A stretch of DNA of 22,909 nucleotides from NCBI GenBank assembly GCA_035629475.1, contig DASPHS010000033.1:1-22909 (forward strand). Direction: 5' to 3'. Below are positions 1-6,061 of this stretch, in pieces (position 1 is the first letter of the stretch; every line of letters begins with the position of its first letter). Below the pieces are notes generated by a model. It searched no databases. It saw only the letters and a list, made by a program, of their open reading frames with translations, and was not told the origin of the DNA. Made by a program: the position numbers and the translations under genes. This stretch comes from JARIHD01 sp035629475. Lineage in GTDB: Bacteria > Patescibacteriota > Saccharimonadia > Saccharimonadales > UBA4665.

Positions 1-2
1 CC

Positions 3-155
3 TTGCCAAAGAAAAACCCCGACCGCAAGGGTCAGGGTTTTTCTTTGGTGGACCCTGCCAGGGAAAACTGGAACTACTTGTTCGATGCTTTAGTGACTTT
101 ATGCGAACGATTGGAAGAGCTTGATATTGAGGCAATTATGACGGCTGATCGGTAA
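3..155 (+). pseudogene. Open frame entering from the window edge, possible 3' gene remnant
   Basis: One plus-strand frame is open from the edge, through the 47-bp repeat, to TAA at 153-155. The first part is certainly the shadow of a terminator and tRNA 3' end, since minus-strand tRNAs give typical DPAR-like spurious peptides. The part after base 63 encodes a protein-like, amphipathic, acidic tail (ENWNYLFDAL...CERLEEL...). It could be the C-terminal end of a gene disrupted by the repeat, or chance. It overlaps the end of the minus-strand 2H phosphoesterase gene by about 20 bases. No family is assigned. Confidence 0.2.
5..51. repeat. 47-bp direct repeat, left copy (terminator plus tRNA-Phe 3' end)
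   Basis: This stretch is identical over 47 bases to 1311-1357, where it forms the terminator of tRNA-Phe plus the last six bases of the tRNA (GG-CCA-CCA end read on the minus strand). It contains a long inverted repeat (CCAAAGAAAAACCC with GGGTTTTTCTTTGG) around a GACC/GGTC inner stem and GCAA loop, so it can terminate in both directions. Just beyond the identity, bases 52-72 still resemble a degraded tRNA acceptor and T-arm (CCAG...CTGG). The copy looks like a duplicated att-like site or recombination scar; no intact tRNA lies next to it. Confidence 0.85.
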
Positions 156-624
156 ACGCAAACTTGTGTCGGATCAATCGCGCATGTGGATGTTCGGGAA
201 CTTCCACCTCGATAAGATAAGCTGCATTACTAACGTGGGTTGAGCCGACTTCTAGACGTGCGTTATCTTTTTCGGTAACATGAGAGCGATAGCCCTCGCC
301 CACCCATTCAGGGGCAGTGTATTCGACATGGAGATCGTTTAGTAGTTCGTACAGTCCCATGTGCAGACTCTTGATTTGATCGGTAAGCTCAAGCTCCGCT
401 ACCGGAACTTGCTTTGGGCCAAGCAGCAAGTGCTCGTAAGGGATAAGCTTCACGGGTGAGATTGTTGCAAGATAGGACGCTACCTTATCAGCAAGAACTT
501 CTGGAGAAAGTTCGGACCAAAAGCGGTGCATGAGGGTGCAGTGCAATGGCAGTGTTTGGTGTACGTCGCCGACTTCGAGTGGCTGCACTTCAAGTGCAAA
601 TAAGTAACAATGTTTTGAATTCAT
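136..624 (-). CDS. 2H phosphoesterase superfamily protein (2'-5' RNA ligase / LigT-like)
   Basis: A 162-residue protein with the two hallmark H-x-T motifs of the 2H phosphoesterase fold: HCT at residues 28-30 and HVT at 115-117, spaced as in LigT/CPDase proteins. Members hydrolyse or form 2',5' or 2',3'-cyclic phosphodiester bonds in RNA or nucleotides; some phage relatives degrade cyclic-nucleotide alarm signals. The substrate here cannot be told. The ATG at 624 is preferred over a TTG at 627 because an AGG sits eight bases upstream, overlapping the stop of the preceding membrane-protein gene. That suggests translational coupling in a two-gene operon. Both genes lie between the 47-bp direct repeats next to tRNA-Phe and are AT-richer than their surroundings, suggesting transfer. 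Confidence 0.75.
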   Translation of the reverse strand: MNSKHCYLFALEVQPLEVGDVHQTLPLHCTLMHRFWSELSPEVLADKVASYLATISPVKLIPYEHLLLGPKQVPVAELELTDQIKSLHMGLYELLNDLHVEYTAPEWVGEGYRSHVTEKDNARLEVGSTHVSNAAYLIEVEVPEHPHARLIRHKFAFTDQPS

Positions 625-633
625 CAAGAATGC

Positions 634-1035
634 CTATACTGCTCCGCCCTTTCTTATCAGCTTTTGAAATTTCTTATTCATTTTTATATATTCGTCCGGA
701 TTTTTTGCATAATATTCAGCGCGCTTATCACTATCGTTATCATGATTCTTAATAAGGCCGCAACGCTGACATTGCCACTTGTGTGTTCCTGGTGGCGATT
801 CAAATAGGGATTGAACGCTATATAATGGCATACCATCATCTTTGCCTACAAGCTCCATATGTAAATGTGTGCAAGCATTCTTTATCTTTCGATCAAGCTT
901 TTTATCTTTTCTAACAAGGTACTGATTTACATCAAAGTTAAATGTGATTCTTACTGCTATCACTGAAATCGCTAACAAGATCACTCCGCCTACGAATTGC
1001 CAAAATGAAACACCTGTATTAAATATCCCGTCCAT
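634..1035 (-). CDS. Single-pass membrane protein with Cys/His zinc-binding-like cluster
   Basis: A 133-residue protein of unknown function. Residues about 10-31 form one hydrophobic segment, followed by a basic cytoplasmic-looking region. A C-THLH pair (Cys55, His57/His59) and CQRC (Cys89, Cys92) could bind one zinc ion, as in small zinc ribbons. The tail is Lys-rich and helical. It is the first gene of an operon whose second gene is the 2H phosphoesterase. There is no Shine-Dalgarno: a TAATAT -10 box ends nine bases before the ATG, suggesting a leaderless message. Codon and base composition are clearly AT-rich compared with the genes to the right. The family was not recognised. Confidence 0.6.
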   Translation of the reverse strand: MDGIFNTGVSFWQFVGGVILLAISVIAVRITFNFDVNQYLVRKDKKLDRKIKNACTHLHMELVGKDDGMPLYSVQSLFESPPGTHKWQCQRCGLIKNHDNDSDKRAEYYAKNPDEYIKMNKKFQKLIRKGGAV

Positions 1036-1044
1036 ATACTTGGT

Positions 1045-1073
1045 ATATTAGCCATTTGCTTTAAATAATGCTA
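1045..1073 (-). promoter_or_regulatory. Promoter of the membrane protein / 2H phosphoesterase operon
   Basis: On the minus strand TAGCAT (1068-1073) and TAATAT (1045-1050) are separated by 17 bp. The ATG begins nine bases after the -10 box, so the predicted start site falls within about 0-3 bases of the start codon. Confidence 0.5.
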
Positions 1074-1137
1074 GGATATCCCGCTTACCTCCTTTCGAAC
1101 ATGTACAGATTTAATTATCTTTCCAGCAATCTCGGCT

Positions 1138-1153
1138 TGGTGGCTCCCCCAGA
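1138..1153 (-). repeat. Partial duplicate of the tRNA-Phe 3' end
   Basis: TGGTGGCTCC followed by CCCAGA repeats bases 1352-1368 of the tRNA-Phe gene with one deleted base. The rest of a tRNA is absent: no T-loop and no anticodon arm. It lies 214 bp from the true tRNA end, inside the interval bounded by the 47-bp repeats, and may be another att-like footprint. Apart from this and the promoter, nothing is recognised in 1074-1310; the plus-strand frames there are shadows. Confidence 0.5.
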
Positions 1154-1310
1154 ATATACCGCCTCCGCGGCATGCGTCTGCAGGCCATGATCCAGACTAT
1201 GGCAAACAAGTTGCCATACACTCAGATGCTCGATGCAAGCTTCTGCACGTCTTCGTCATTATCGCACTGGCGGCTGCGCCGGCTCCCAGTTCTCGTCTGG
1301 TCGTTGCCTA

Positions 1311-1357
1311 GCCAAAGAAAAACCCCGACCGCAAGGGTCAGGGTTTTTCTTTGGTGG
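1311..1357 (-). terminator. tRNA-Phe terminator, right copy of the 47-bp direct repeat
   Basis: A bidirectional hairpin (CCAAAGAAAAACCC...GGGTTTTTCTTTGG) starts directly at the CCA end of tRNA-Phe and on the minus strand ends in a T-rich run. The copy is identical to 5-51. A shorter version of the same GGGTTTTTCTTTG ending closes the tmRNA gene. Confidence 0.85.
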
Positions 1358-1427
1358 CTCCTCCCAGACTCGAACTGGGGACACAAGGCTCTTCAGGCCT
1401 CTGCTCTACCAACTGAGCTAAAGAGCC
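1352..1427 (-). tRNA. tRNA-Phe (anticodon GAA)
   Basis: The minus-strand sequence folds as a full 76-nt tRNA with encoded CCA. The acceptor is GGCTCTT with AGGAGCC. The D arm is GCTC...GAGC. The anticodon stem GAGGC/GCCTT carries the loop CTGAAGA with anticodon GAA. The T arm is CCCAG-TTCGAGT-CTGGG. The terminator begins at the base after CCA. Plus-strand open frames across it are spurious. Confidence 0.97.
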
Positions 1428-1450
1428 ACAGCAGTTGGATAACTTGAAGT

Positions 1451-1479
1451 ATTGTACAAGAATTACCTCAAGTTATCAA
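1451..1479 (-). promoter_or_regulatory. tRNA-Phe promoter with flanking inverted repeat
   Basis: On the minus strand TTGATA (1474-1479), a 17-bp spacer and TACAAT (1451-1456) give a good sigma70-like promoter, with a start expected about 17 bases before the mature tRNA. A perfect 9-bp inverted repeat, ATAACTTGA (1439-1447) and TCAAGTTAT (1468-1476), overlaps the -35 edge and the start site and could be an operator. Confidence 0.7.
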
Positions 1480-1512
1480 TCTGTAAATGCTGTTTTCGAA
1501 CTGTTGATTGAT

Positions 1513-1541
1513 TGGACTCCTGGACAAGCCAGGAATCCCGA
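1513..1541. repeat. Small dispersed palindromic repeat, copy 1
   Basis: TGGACTCCTGG...CCAGGAATCCCGA is a short palindrome with a loop of a few bases directly after the trehalase stop. It shares the pattern TGG-n-TCCTG...CAGGA-n-n-n-CG with copies at 4411 and 20159. Confidence 0.55.
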
Positions 1542-1545
1542 TGTC

Positions 1546-2826
1546 TTAGCTTTCTTTATCGACAAAGTCTTGGCAAAGGCGTTCATACACACCGTTCGTC
1601 CAGCCAAACCCTACCTGCGAAGGATATACACCCTTCAGTGGCGGCTTGTCAGGCGTGACCACGTTGTACTTCTCCAGGAAGTGGTTGTGTTGCGCGAACC
1701 AGTCAGTGTTGGCTTTCAGCCATTTCATGGCAATACGCTGGGCGTCTTCGTGATAGCCATAGTTCTGTAAGCCACGGATAACGATGTACTGGAGTGGCGC
1801 CCAGCCGTTGGGATAAGCCCATTGGTTAGGCATACTGCCAGGCACATACTGGCCAAGTGGAAAACTATCGGTGGTAGCCAATCCACCCTTTTGTTCAAAG
1901 CGGCGCAGCGCCTTAACCATGGCCTGTGCCTGACGGCCATCGACCATACCAGCCCACATGGTGAAGTACGGTGCCAGGCTGCTGACGTTGCCGCGCTTTT
2001 CCTTAACGTAGTTGTAGTCGTAGAACAAGCCGCGCCCGGCATCCCACATCAGCTTAATCATGGTCTTCTTGCGTTCTTTAGCGGCCTGTTCCCAACGTGC
2101 AGCTTCGGCTTTATCACCGAAAATGCGGGCAGCGCGGGCAAAGTCCATCTCGTACTTGTACAGGAGGGCATTCAAATCAACCGGCAGGTAGTTCAAGGCG
2201 TGGCGGCCAAAGCGTGGCGTGTAGTCCCAGCCACTCTCAGCTTCCGCCAAGTCGTGGGTCATATTGATGTCGTAGTAGCGGCTGAGCCCCTTGTATACTA
2301 AACGCCAGTTCGGCTTGACGGTACCCATCCAGACATCGTTGTATTCCTGCTGAGCGAGCGTAATAGCCTCTTGCAGCCACTCCTTACCAGGATTGTAGGC
2401 ATTGTAGATGTCAAAGATGAAGCTGGTCAGCAGCGGTGGCTGTGAGCGACCGGTCAGATAGGTGCGGGACGCATTAGGAATCACCTTGAAGCGTTTGAGC
2501 AGGTGCAGCATGTTTTCCAACATACCCATGACCATCTCTTTGTGCTCTTCGTCCAGCAGGCCCTGGATAATGAAGTAACTATCCCAGTAGTACATTTCGT
2601 TGTAATCGAAATTAGTCCCCTCTTCGGAGCTGGGAATGAGGTAGGGTTTGGGCAAGCCTAATACGCTCCCGTCATCTTTGGGGTGGTAGCGTTCAAGCTT
2701 TTTCCAATACTCTTTAATGTAGTCTCGGGCAGCCTGCACTTGCTCCGGCGTCAGATCTTTACCCTGGCGGAACGGAAACAAGCGACGCTTGCCCTGGTCG
2801 GCAATTATTTTCGCTTTGTTTAACAT
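1546..2826 (-). CDS. Trehalase-family glycosidase (GH37-like), cytoplasmic
   Basis: A 426-residue protein with GH37 signatures in order: EMYYWDSYF (77-85), ESGWDYTPRF (197-206), QWAYPNGWAPLQY (335-347) and GFGWTNGV (406-413). By comparison with E. coli TreA, Asp201 matches the catalytic acid Asp312 and Glu385 (in LEKYN) matches the base Glu496. Two substrate-contact positions appear changed: the Arg of the usual GGRF motif is not present before EMYYWDSYF, and the Glu of GGEYPLQ is Val400. Hydrolysis of trehalose to glucose is the default, but another alpha-glucoside is possible. There is no signal peptide, so it acts in the cytoplasm. There is no Shine-Dalgarno; the -10 box lies nine bases before the ATG, suggesting a leaderless message. 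Confidence 0.88.
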   Translation of the reverse strand: MLNKAKIIADQGKRRLFPFRQGKDLTPEQVQAARDYIKEYWKKLERYHPKDDGSVLGLPKPYLIPSSEEGTNFDYNEMYYWDSYFIIQGLLDEEHKEMVMGMLENMLHLLKRFKVIPNASRTYLTGRSQPPLLTSFIFDIYNAYNPGKEWLQEAITLAQQEYNDVWMGTVKPNWRLVYKGLSRYYDINMTHDLAEAESGWDYTPRFGRHALNYLPVDLNALLYKYEMDFARAARIFGDKAEAARWEQAAKERKKTMIKLMWDAGRGLFYDYNYVKEKRGNVSSLAPYFTMWAGMVDGRQAQAMVKALRRFEQKGGLATTDSFPLGQYVPGSMPNQWAYPNGWAPLQYIVIRGLQNYGYHEDAQRIAMKWLKANTDWFAQHNHFLEKYNVVTPDKPPLKGVYPSQVGFGWTNGVYERLCQDFVDKES

Positions 2827-2835
2827 CTTGTTTCT

Positions 2836-2864
2836 AGCCTAAGCAACTCTGTTGCTGTCGTCAA
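2836..2864 (-). promoter_or_regulatory. Trehalase promoter with palindromic spacer
   Basis: On the minus strand TTGACG (2859-2864), 17 bp, then TAGGCT (2836-2841). The spacer holds the palindrome AGCAAC-N3-GTTGCT (2842-2856), placed where a repressor would block RNA polymerase. The start codon follows the -10 box by nine bases. Confidence 0.55.
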
Positions 2865-2893
2865 GGCATAGCCCCCTTTCTCCGTCATTTTAT

Positions 2894-3250
2894 CTAGCTA
2901 TCCTGCAGCAGAATAACTGCCACCAGTGACGCAATAATGGCCACATCACGCAAGGCGATGCTCCATTTCACCATAAAAGCAAAGGGGAGAATGCTTGCCC
3001 ACCAGATCAGGACAATCCAGTCAAAGACGCCTGGCAGGAAGCCGATCATAAAACAGAAACCGAGGCTCAAGTTACCAACACCGTGCGACTGCAAGAAGCT
3101 GGTATCAGGCAATGGACTCAGTTTACTGAGCCATTTAGGGATGTACTCCTTCCACTCACCAGGGTTGATAATCTGGTGCAGCCCGAAGGCCACCATCACG
3201 AACCCGACCGCCGTACGAATAACCAGCTGCGCCCATTCAATCTCAGTCAT
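2894..3250 (-). CDS. Small DoxX-like integral membrane protein
   Basis: A 118-residue protein with about four hydrophobic helices: near residues 9-27, 57-73, 76-93 and 99-116. The N-terminal pattern (GFVMVAFGLHQIINPGEW...YIP) resembles DoxX/DoxD-like four-helix membrane proteins, whose biochemical role is poorly defined. A longer in-frame start exists upstream, but the ATG at 3250 has a GGAG six bases ahead and overlaps the stop of the SDR gene by eight bases, so translational coupling with the SDR is likely. The longer N-terminus is just the SDR C-terminus read in another frame. The family match is by pattern only. Confidence 0.65.
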   Translation of the reverse strand: MTEIEWAQLVIRTAVGFVMVAFGLHQIINPGEWKEYIPKWLSKLSPLPDTSFLQSHGVGNLSLGFCFMIGFLPGVFDWIVLIWWASILPFAFMVKWSIALRDVAIIASLVAVILLQDS

Positions 3251-4235
3251 GGGCATCTCCGCTGTGCTTGTGGCTGCGGATCCACCAGGCCAGGGCCAAA
3301 CCGGCACTGACCGCCGCTGCGGCATATGCCGCCTTGCGCCGTGGGGAGGCCTGTGGCCAGTTGCCGCTCACACCGCCTACAGCGCCGGGGTTGAACAGGT
3401 TGCCGGGTGTGACGGCTGCAGTGCGGCCCTTAAAGTGCAGCGCTTCGATATAGCGGCCGAATAATGCTTCGAACACGGCCTCTGGCAGCAGGGCGCGCAC
3501 CACAGCCATACCCTTTCCGGCACGACCAACGATAACTTCAGCCTGGGGCATATCTATCAGGCCCACGATAGCCTCAGCTACCTTGCTTGCCGGGTAGAGG
3601 GGTGGCGGTGGTTGCACTTCGCGACCGGTCAGGTTGGCTGAGTTCTTGTATATCGGCGTGTCGATAGCTGCTGGCAGTACCGTACAGACATGGATATTCT
3701 TATCGCCTTGCAAGTGCAGCTCTTGGCGCAACGCACCAGAAAAGCCCCGTACGGCGAACTTGCTAGCCACGTACGGCGTTTCGTAAGGCGAAGGAATTAC
3801 GCCGAACACCGAAGAGACGTTCACGATCAGACCCCTGCCCTGCGCCCTGAACTGGCGGAGCGCCGCCCAAGCCCCATAGGCGTACCCGAAAAAATTGGTC
3901 TCAATGACTTTGCGGAACATCTCTGGGGGCATTTCCTCGAAGCTGCCCAGAACGGTAACCGCCGCATTGTTTATCCATACGTCGAACGAACCGAACTCAT
4001 CAATCGTGGCCTGGGCCAAGCGGTCCACGTCATCGTCGATGGACACGTCAGCCTCGACTACCAGTACATCGACACCCATTGCGCGGCAGCGGGCGGCAAC
4101 TTCATCAAGCAAAGTACGGCGGCGAGCGGCAAGCACAACATTAATACCCCGCTCGGCCATCAGATAAGCCGTAGCTTCGCCAATACCACTCGATGCACCA
4201 GTAATAACTGCTACTTTAGGTTCAACAGACTGCAT
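3243..4235 (-). CDS. Short-chain dehydrogenase/reductase with C-terminal membrane anchor
   Basis: A 330-residue classical SDR. The NAD(P)-binding motif TGASSGIG is at residues 12-19, NNAAV at 89-93, the active-site Asn at 114, Ser at 141/142, and YxxxK as Tyr155-Lys159. Arg residues after beta-2 (AARRR, 36-40) suggest NADP(H). The usual SDR ends near residue 250; here a linker with PGNLFNPGAVGG follows and then one hydrophobic helix (about 302-319), so the enzyme is probably tethered to the membrane. An AAGGA lies seven bases before the ATG. The gene ends in TGA and overlaps the DoxX-like gene. The substrate is unknown. Confidence 0.85.
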   Translation of the reverse strand: MQSVEPKVAVITGASSGIGEATAYLMAERGINVVLAARRRTLLDEVAARCRAMGVDVLVVEADVSIDDDVDRLAQATIDEFGSFDVWINNAAVTVLGSFEEMPPEMFRKVIETNFFGYAYGAWAALRQFRAQGRGLIVNVSSVFGVIPSPYETPYVASKFAVRGFSGALRQELHLQGDKNIHVCTVLPAAIDTPIYKNSANLTGREVQPPPPLYPASKVAEAIVGLIDMPQAEVIVGRAGKGMAVVRALLPEAVFEALFGRYIEALHFKGRTAAVTPGNLFNPGAVGGVSGNWPQASPRRKAAYAAAAVSAGLALAWWIRSHKHSGDAHD

Positions 4236-4410
4236 AAGCTATCCTTGCGTTACGGCGCAGTATGGCATTTCGGTTATTGGTTCGTAGGGAGGCATCGACA
4301 TGGGGTTCCTTTACTTAGTTATGCCTCTAGTAAAGCGTTCCCTACCATTATTAACAGTTAGCTTTCTCACATGCCCAGGACCAATCAACAATTGATGCGC
4401 TATTTTGTAT

Positions 4411-4438
4411 TGGATTCCTGCATGAGGCAGGAATGACG
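4411..4438. repeat. Small dispersed palindromic repeat, copy 2
   Basis: TGGATTCCTG-CATGAGG-CAGGAATGACG is a palindrome (ATTCCTG/CAGGAAT) of the same design as 1513-1541 and 20159-20188. It lies between two gene blocks next to a terminator. Confidence 0.6.
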
Positions 4439-4443
4439 ATAGC

Positions 4444-4473
4444 AAAAAGCCCGGAGATTAATCTGGGCTTTTT
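4444..4473. terminator. Bidirectional Rho-independent terminator
   Basis: A 9-bp stem AAAAAGCCC / GGGCTTTTT with a 12-base loop and T-runs on both strands. It probably ends helicase transcripts, which read leftward, about 155 bases after the stop codon. Confidence 0.75.
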
Positions 4474-4626
4474 ATCTTAATTCACCGAGGGCGTAGCGGT
4501 TCCCTGGGCGAGCGGAGTCTGAGATGGAACAGGAGGACCGCAAGTGAACGGTACTTGCGTACCGAGAACGCGGACCACATCTGTTACGCTCAGAATCTGC
4601 CGTCTAGGGAGGCGCCACTAGTACGA

Positions 4627-5898
4627 TTAGTAGCGGCTGTCGCGGCGGTCGTCAGTGACGAAGGTGAGGGCGTAGCCCGTAGCACCGGCACGGCCAGCGC
4701 GGCCGATACGGTGTACGTAGTCTTCGTAGCTCTGTGGTGTTGAGTAGTTAATGACATGTGAAATGTCCTTAACGTCGATACCACGGGCGGCAACGTCAGT
4801 TGCTACCAGTACGGTAATGTCATCACGCTTGAAGCGGTCGAGAGCGCGCTTGCGCTGGCCCTGGGTCTTACCGCCGTGGATAGCGTCGGCCTTGAAGCCG
4901 CGAGCTACCAGCTCTTGGCTGAGGCGCTCAACACTGCGCTGGGTGTCATCAAAGACAATAGCCTTGCTGATTTGGCCACCCTCGAGCAAGCGGTGCAGCT
5001 GCTCGATCTTGTCGCTCTGTGTTTCGTAAGGAACGATATCTTGGTGTACGTTGTCGCTGGTGTCGCCAGTCTTAACCGATACCAATGCAGGGTCGTTTGC
5101 AAAGGTGTGAATAAGGTCGCGGACACGGTTGTCCAAAGTAGCAGAGAAGAAGAACGACTGGCGGTCTTCGTGCAGTTCGCCCAAGATAGTGCGAACGTCG
5201 TTTACGAAGCCCATGTCCAGCATACGGTCAACTTCGTCCAATACAACCACGTTGTATTCGTTCAGGTTAAGTGAGCCACGCTGCATGTGGTCCATGATAC
5301 GGCCGGGAGTACCGACGACCATGCGGACACCACGCTGCAGGTCACGCAGCTGGAAGCCCATGTTCGAACCACCGATAAGCAGTGCACCATACAGGCCACC
5401 ACCTCGGGCGAGCGCACGGCGCTCTTCCTCGATTTGCTGGGCAAGTTCACGGGTTGGAGCGATAATCAGCGCCTTAGCGTTGGGGTCTTCCATGAGCTTG
5501 TGAATAACAGGTACAGCAAAGGCAACGGTCTTACCGGTACCAGTGTTAGCCACACCAATCACATCGCGGCCAGCTAAACCATGAGGGATAGCTTGGTCTT
5601 GTACGGGTGATGGAGCGACATAACCCTTGTCTTTAATGTTGCGCATGATAATAGGGTTCATGGCAAAGTCAGCAAACATGTTTACTGGTTCGTATTTCTC
5701 TTCGCTGACAGGCTTAGCTGCTTTAACGAAACGAGAAGGGTGGATGTAGTCCTTCTTTGGACCACGGCTGTTAGAGCGGCCACCACCAAATGGACGGCCA
5801 CCACCACCGCCGGAACGGCGAGAGCCACCACCGAAGTGTGCGGCGCGAGGTGCGCTAGAAGTTTGCCCACTGCGTGGGCGACGTGAAGTATAAGGCAT
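4627..5898 (-). CDS. DEAD-box ATP-dependent RNA helicase (DEVD motif II)
   Basis: A 423-residue helicase core. The Q motif includes Gln100; motif I is ANTGTGKT (117-124), Ia PTRELAQQ (148-155), Ib TPGR (197-200), II DEVD (221-224) instead of DEAD, III SAT (252-254) and VI HRIGRAGRAG (396-405). DEVD occurs naturally in some family members and keeps the metal-binding acids. A Gly/Arg/Ser-rich basic N-terminal tail (about 5-50), rather than the common C-terminal tail, probably binds RNA. Such helicases remodel rRNA or mRNA, often in ribosome assembly or the cold response. The gene has a consensus promoter at 6008-6036 and a leader of about 100 bases with a hairpin. The role is inferred from family. 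Confidence 0.93.
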   Translation of the reverse strand: MPYTSRRPRSGQTSSAPRAAHFGGGSRRSGGGGGRPFGGGRSNSRGPKKDYIHPSRFVKAAKPVSEEKYEPVNMFADFAMNPIIMRNIKDKGYVAPSPVQDQAIPHGLAGRDVIGVANTGTGKTVAFAVPVIHKLMEDPNAKALIIAPTRELAQQIEEERRALARGGGLYGALLIGGSNMGFQLRDLQRGVRMVVGTPGRIMDHMQRGSLNLNEYNVVVLDEVDRMLDMGFVNDVRTILGELHEDRQSFFFSATLDNRVRDLIHTFANDPALVSVKTGDTSDNVHQDIVPYETQSDKIEQLHRLLEGGQISKAIVFDDTQRSVERLSQELVARGFKADAIHGGKTQGQRKRALDRFKRDDITVLVATDVAARGIDVKDISHVINYSTPQSYEDYVHRIGRAGRAGATGYALTFVTDDRRDSRY

Positions 5899-5932
5899 AA
5901 AAATAGATCCTTTTGTTGTTTTTACGGGGTTA

Positions 5933-5965
5933 ATACACTCATTGCCTAATGATTCCTAAGTGTAT
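5933..5965 (-). promoter_or_regulatory. Hairpin in the helicase 5' leader
   Basis: The minus-strand RNA can pair ATACACT with AGTGTAT (7 bp), with an inner CATT/AATG stem. It lies about 35-65 bases upstream of the start codon in the roughly 100-base leader. Long structured leaders are known on cold-shock helicase mRNAs; here the function is only inferred. Confidence 0.45.
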
Positions 5966-6007
5966 ACGCTCAAAAACAACTCGGATCCATCTAAAACAAT
6001 TACATTA

Positions 6008-6036
6008 ATAGTAGCATAACCAACATTTTATGTCAA
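6008..6036 (-). promoter_or_regulatory. Helicase promoter (TTGACA-N17-TACTAT)
   Basis: On the minus strand a perfect -35 TTGACA (6031-6036), 17 bp, and -10 TACTAT (6008-6013). It is the best sigma70-type promoter in the window and lies just after the tetR-like stop codon, so the helicase is a separate transcription unit. Confidence 0.85.
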
Positions 6037-6061
6037 TGAGTGTTAGCTGCAATGACAGGGG

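Larger units (their letters stand above)
4236..4626. other. 391-bp gap: palindromic repeat, terminator, possible structured RNA
   Basis: No protein gene is supported here. The right part holds the SDR leader, 4411-4438 a palindromic repeat and 4444-4473 a bidirectional terminator. Bases 4474-4626, G+C-rich and lying after the helicase stop, contain two mutually exclusive hairpins: CGCAAGT/ACTTGCG (4539-4559) and CGGTAC/GTACCG (4549-4564). On the minus strand the second closes a GCAA (GNRA) tetraloop. This could be a helicase 3' UTR structure or a small RNA. A minus-strand frame is open through it but has no start signals. Confidence 0.5.

Noticed and set aside
46..80. A second tRNA next to the left 47-bp repeat
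   Set aside because: Only a degraded acceptor and T-arm can be drawn; no D arm, anticodon arm or TTCRA loop is present.
1138..1310. A second ncRNA gene ending in CCACCA on the minus strand
   Set aside because: The 3' end matches tRNA-Phe, but no complementary 5' acceptor or T-stem could be found upstream.
1172..1447. Plus-strand open frames across tRNA-Phe
   Set aside because: They are the reverse-strand translation of the tRNA and its terminator and give the typical spurious tRNA-shadow peptide; there is no start context.
3251..3325. Upstream N-terminal extension of the DoxX-like protein
   Set aside because: It overlaps the SDR coding end, is Pro/Arg-rich, and a better start with GGAG lies at 3250.
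3690..4361. 223-aa plus-strand frame opposite the SDR gene
   Set aside because: The SDR motifs are complete on the minus strand; the opposite frame has no motifs and no ribosome site.
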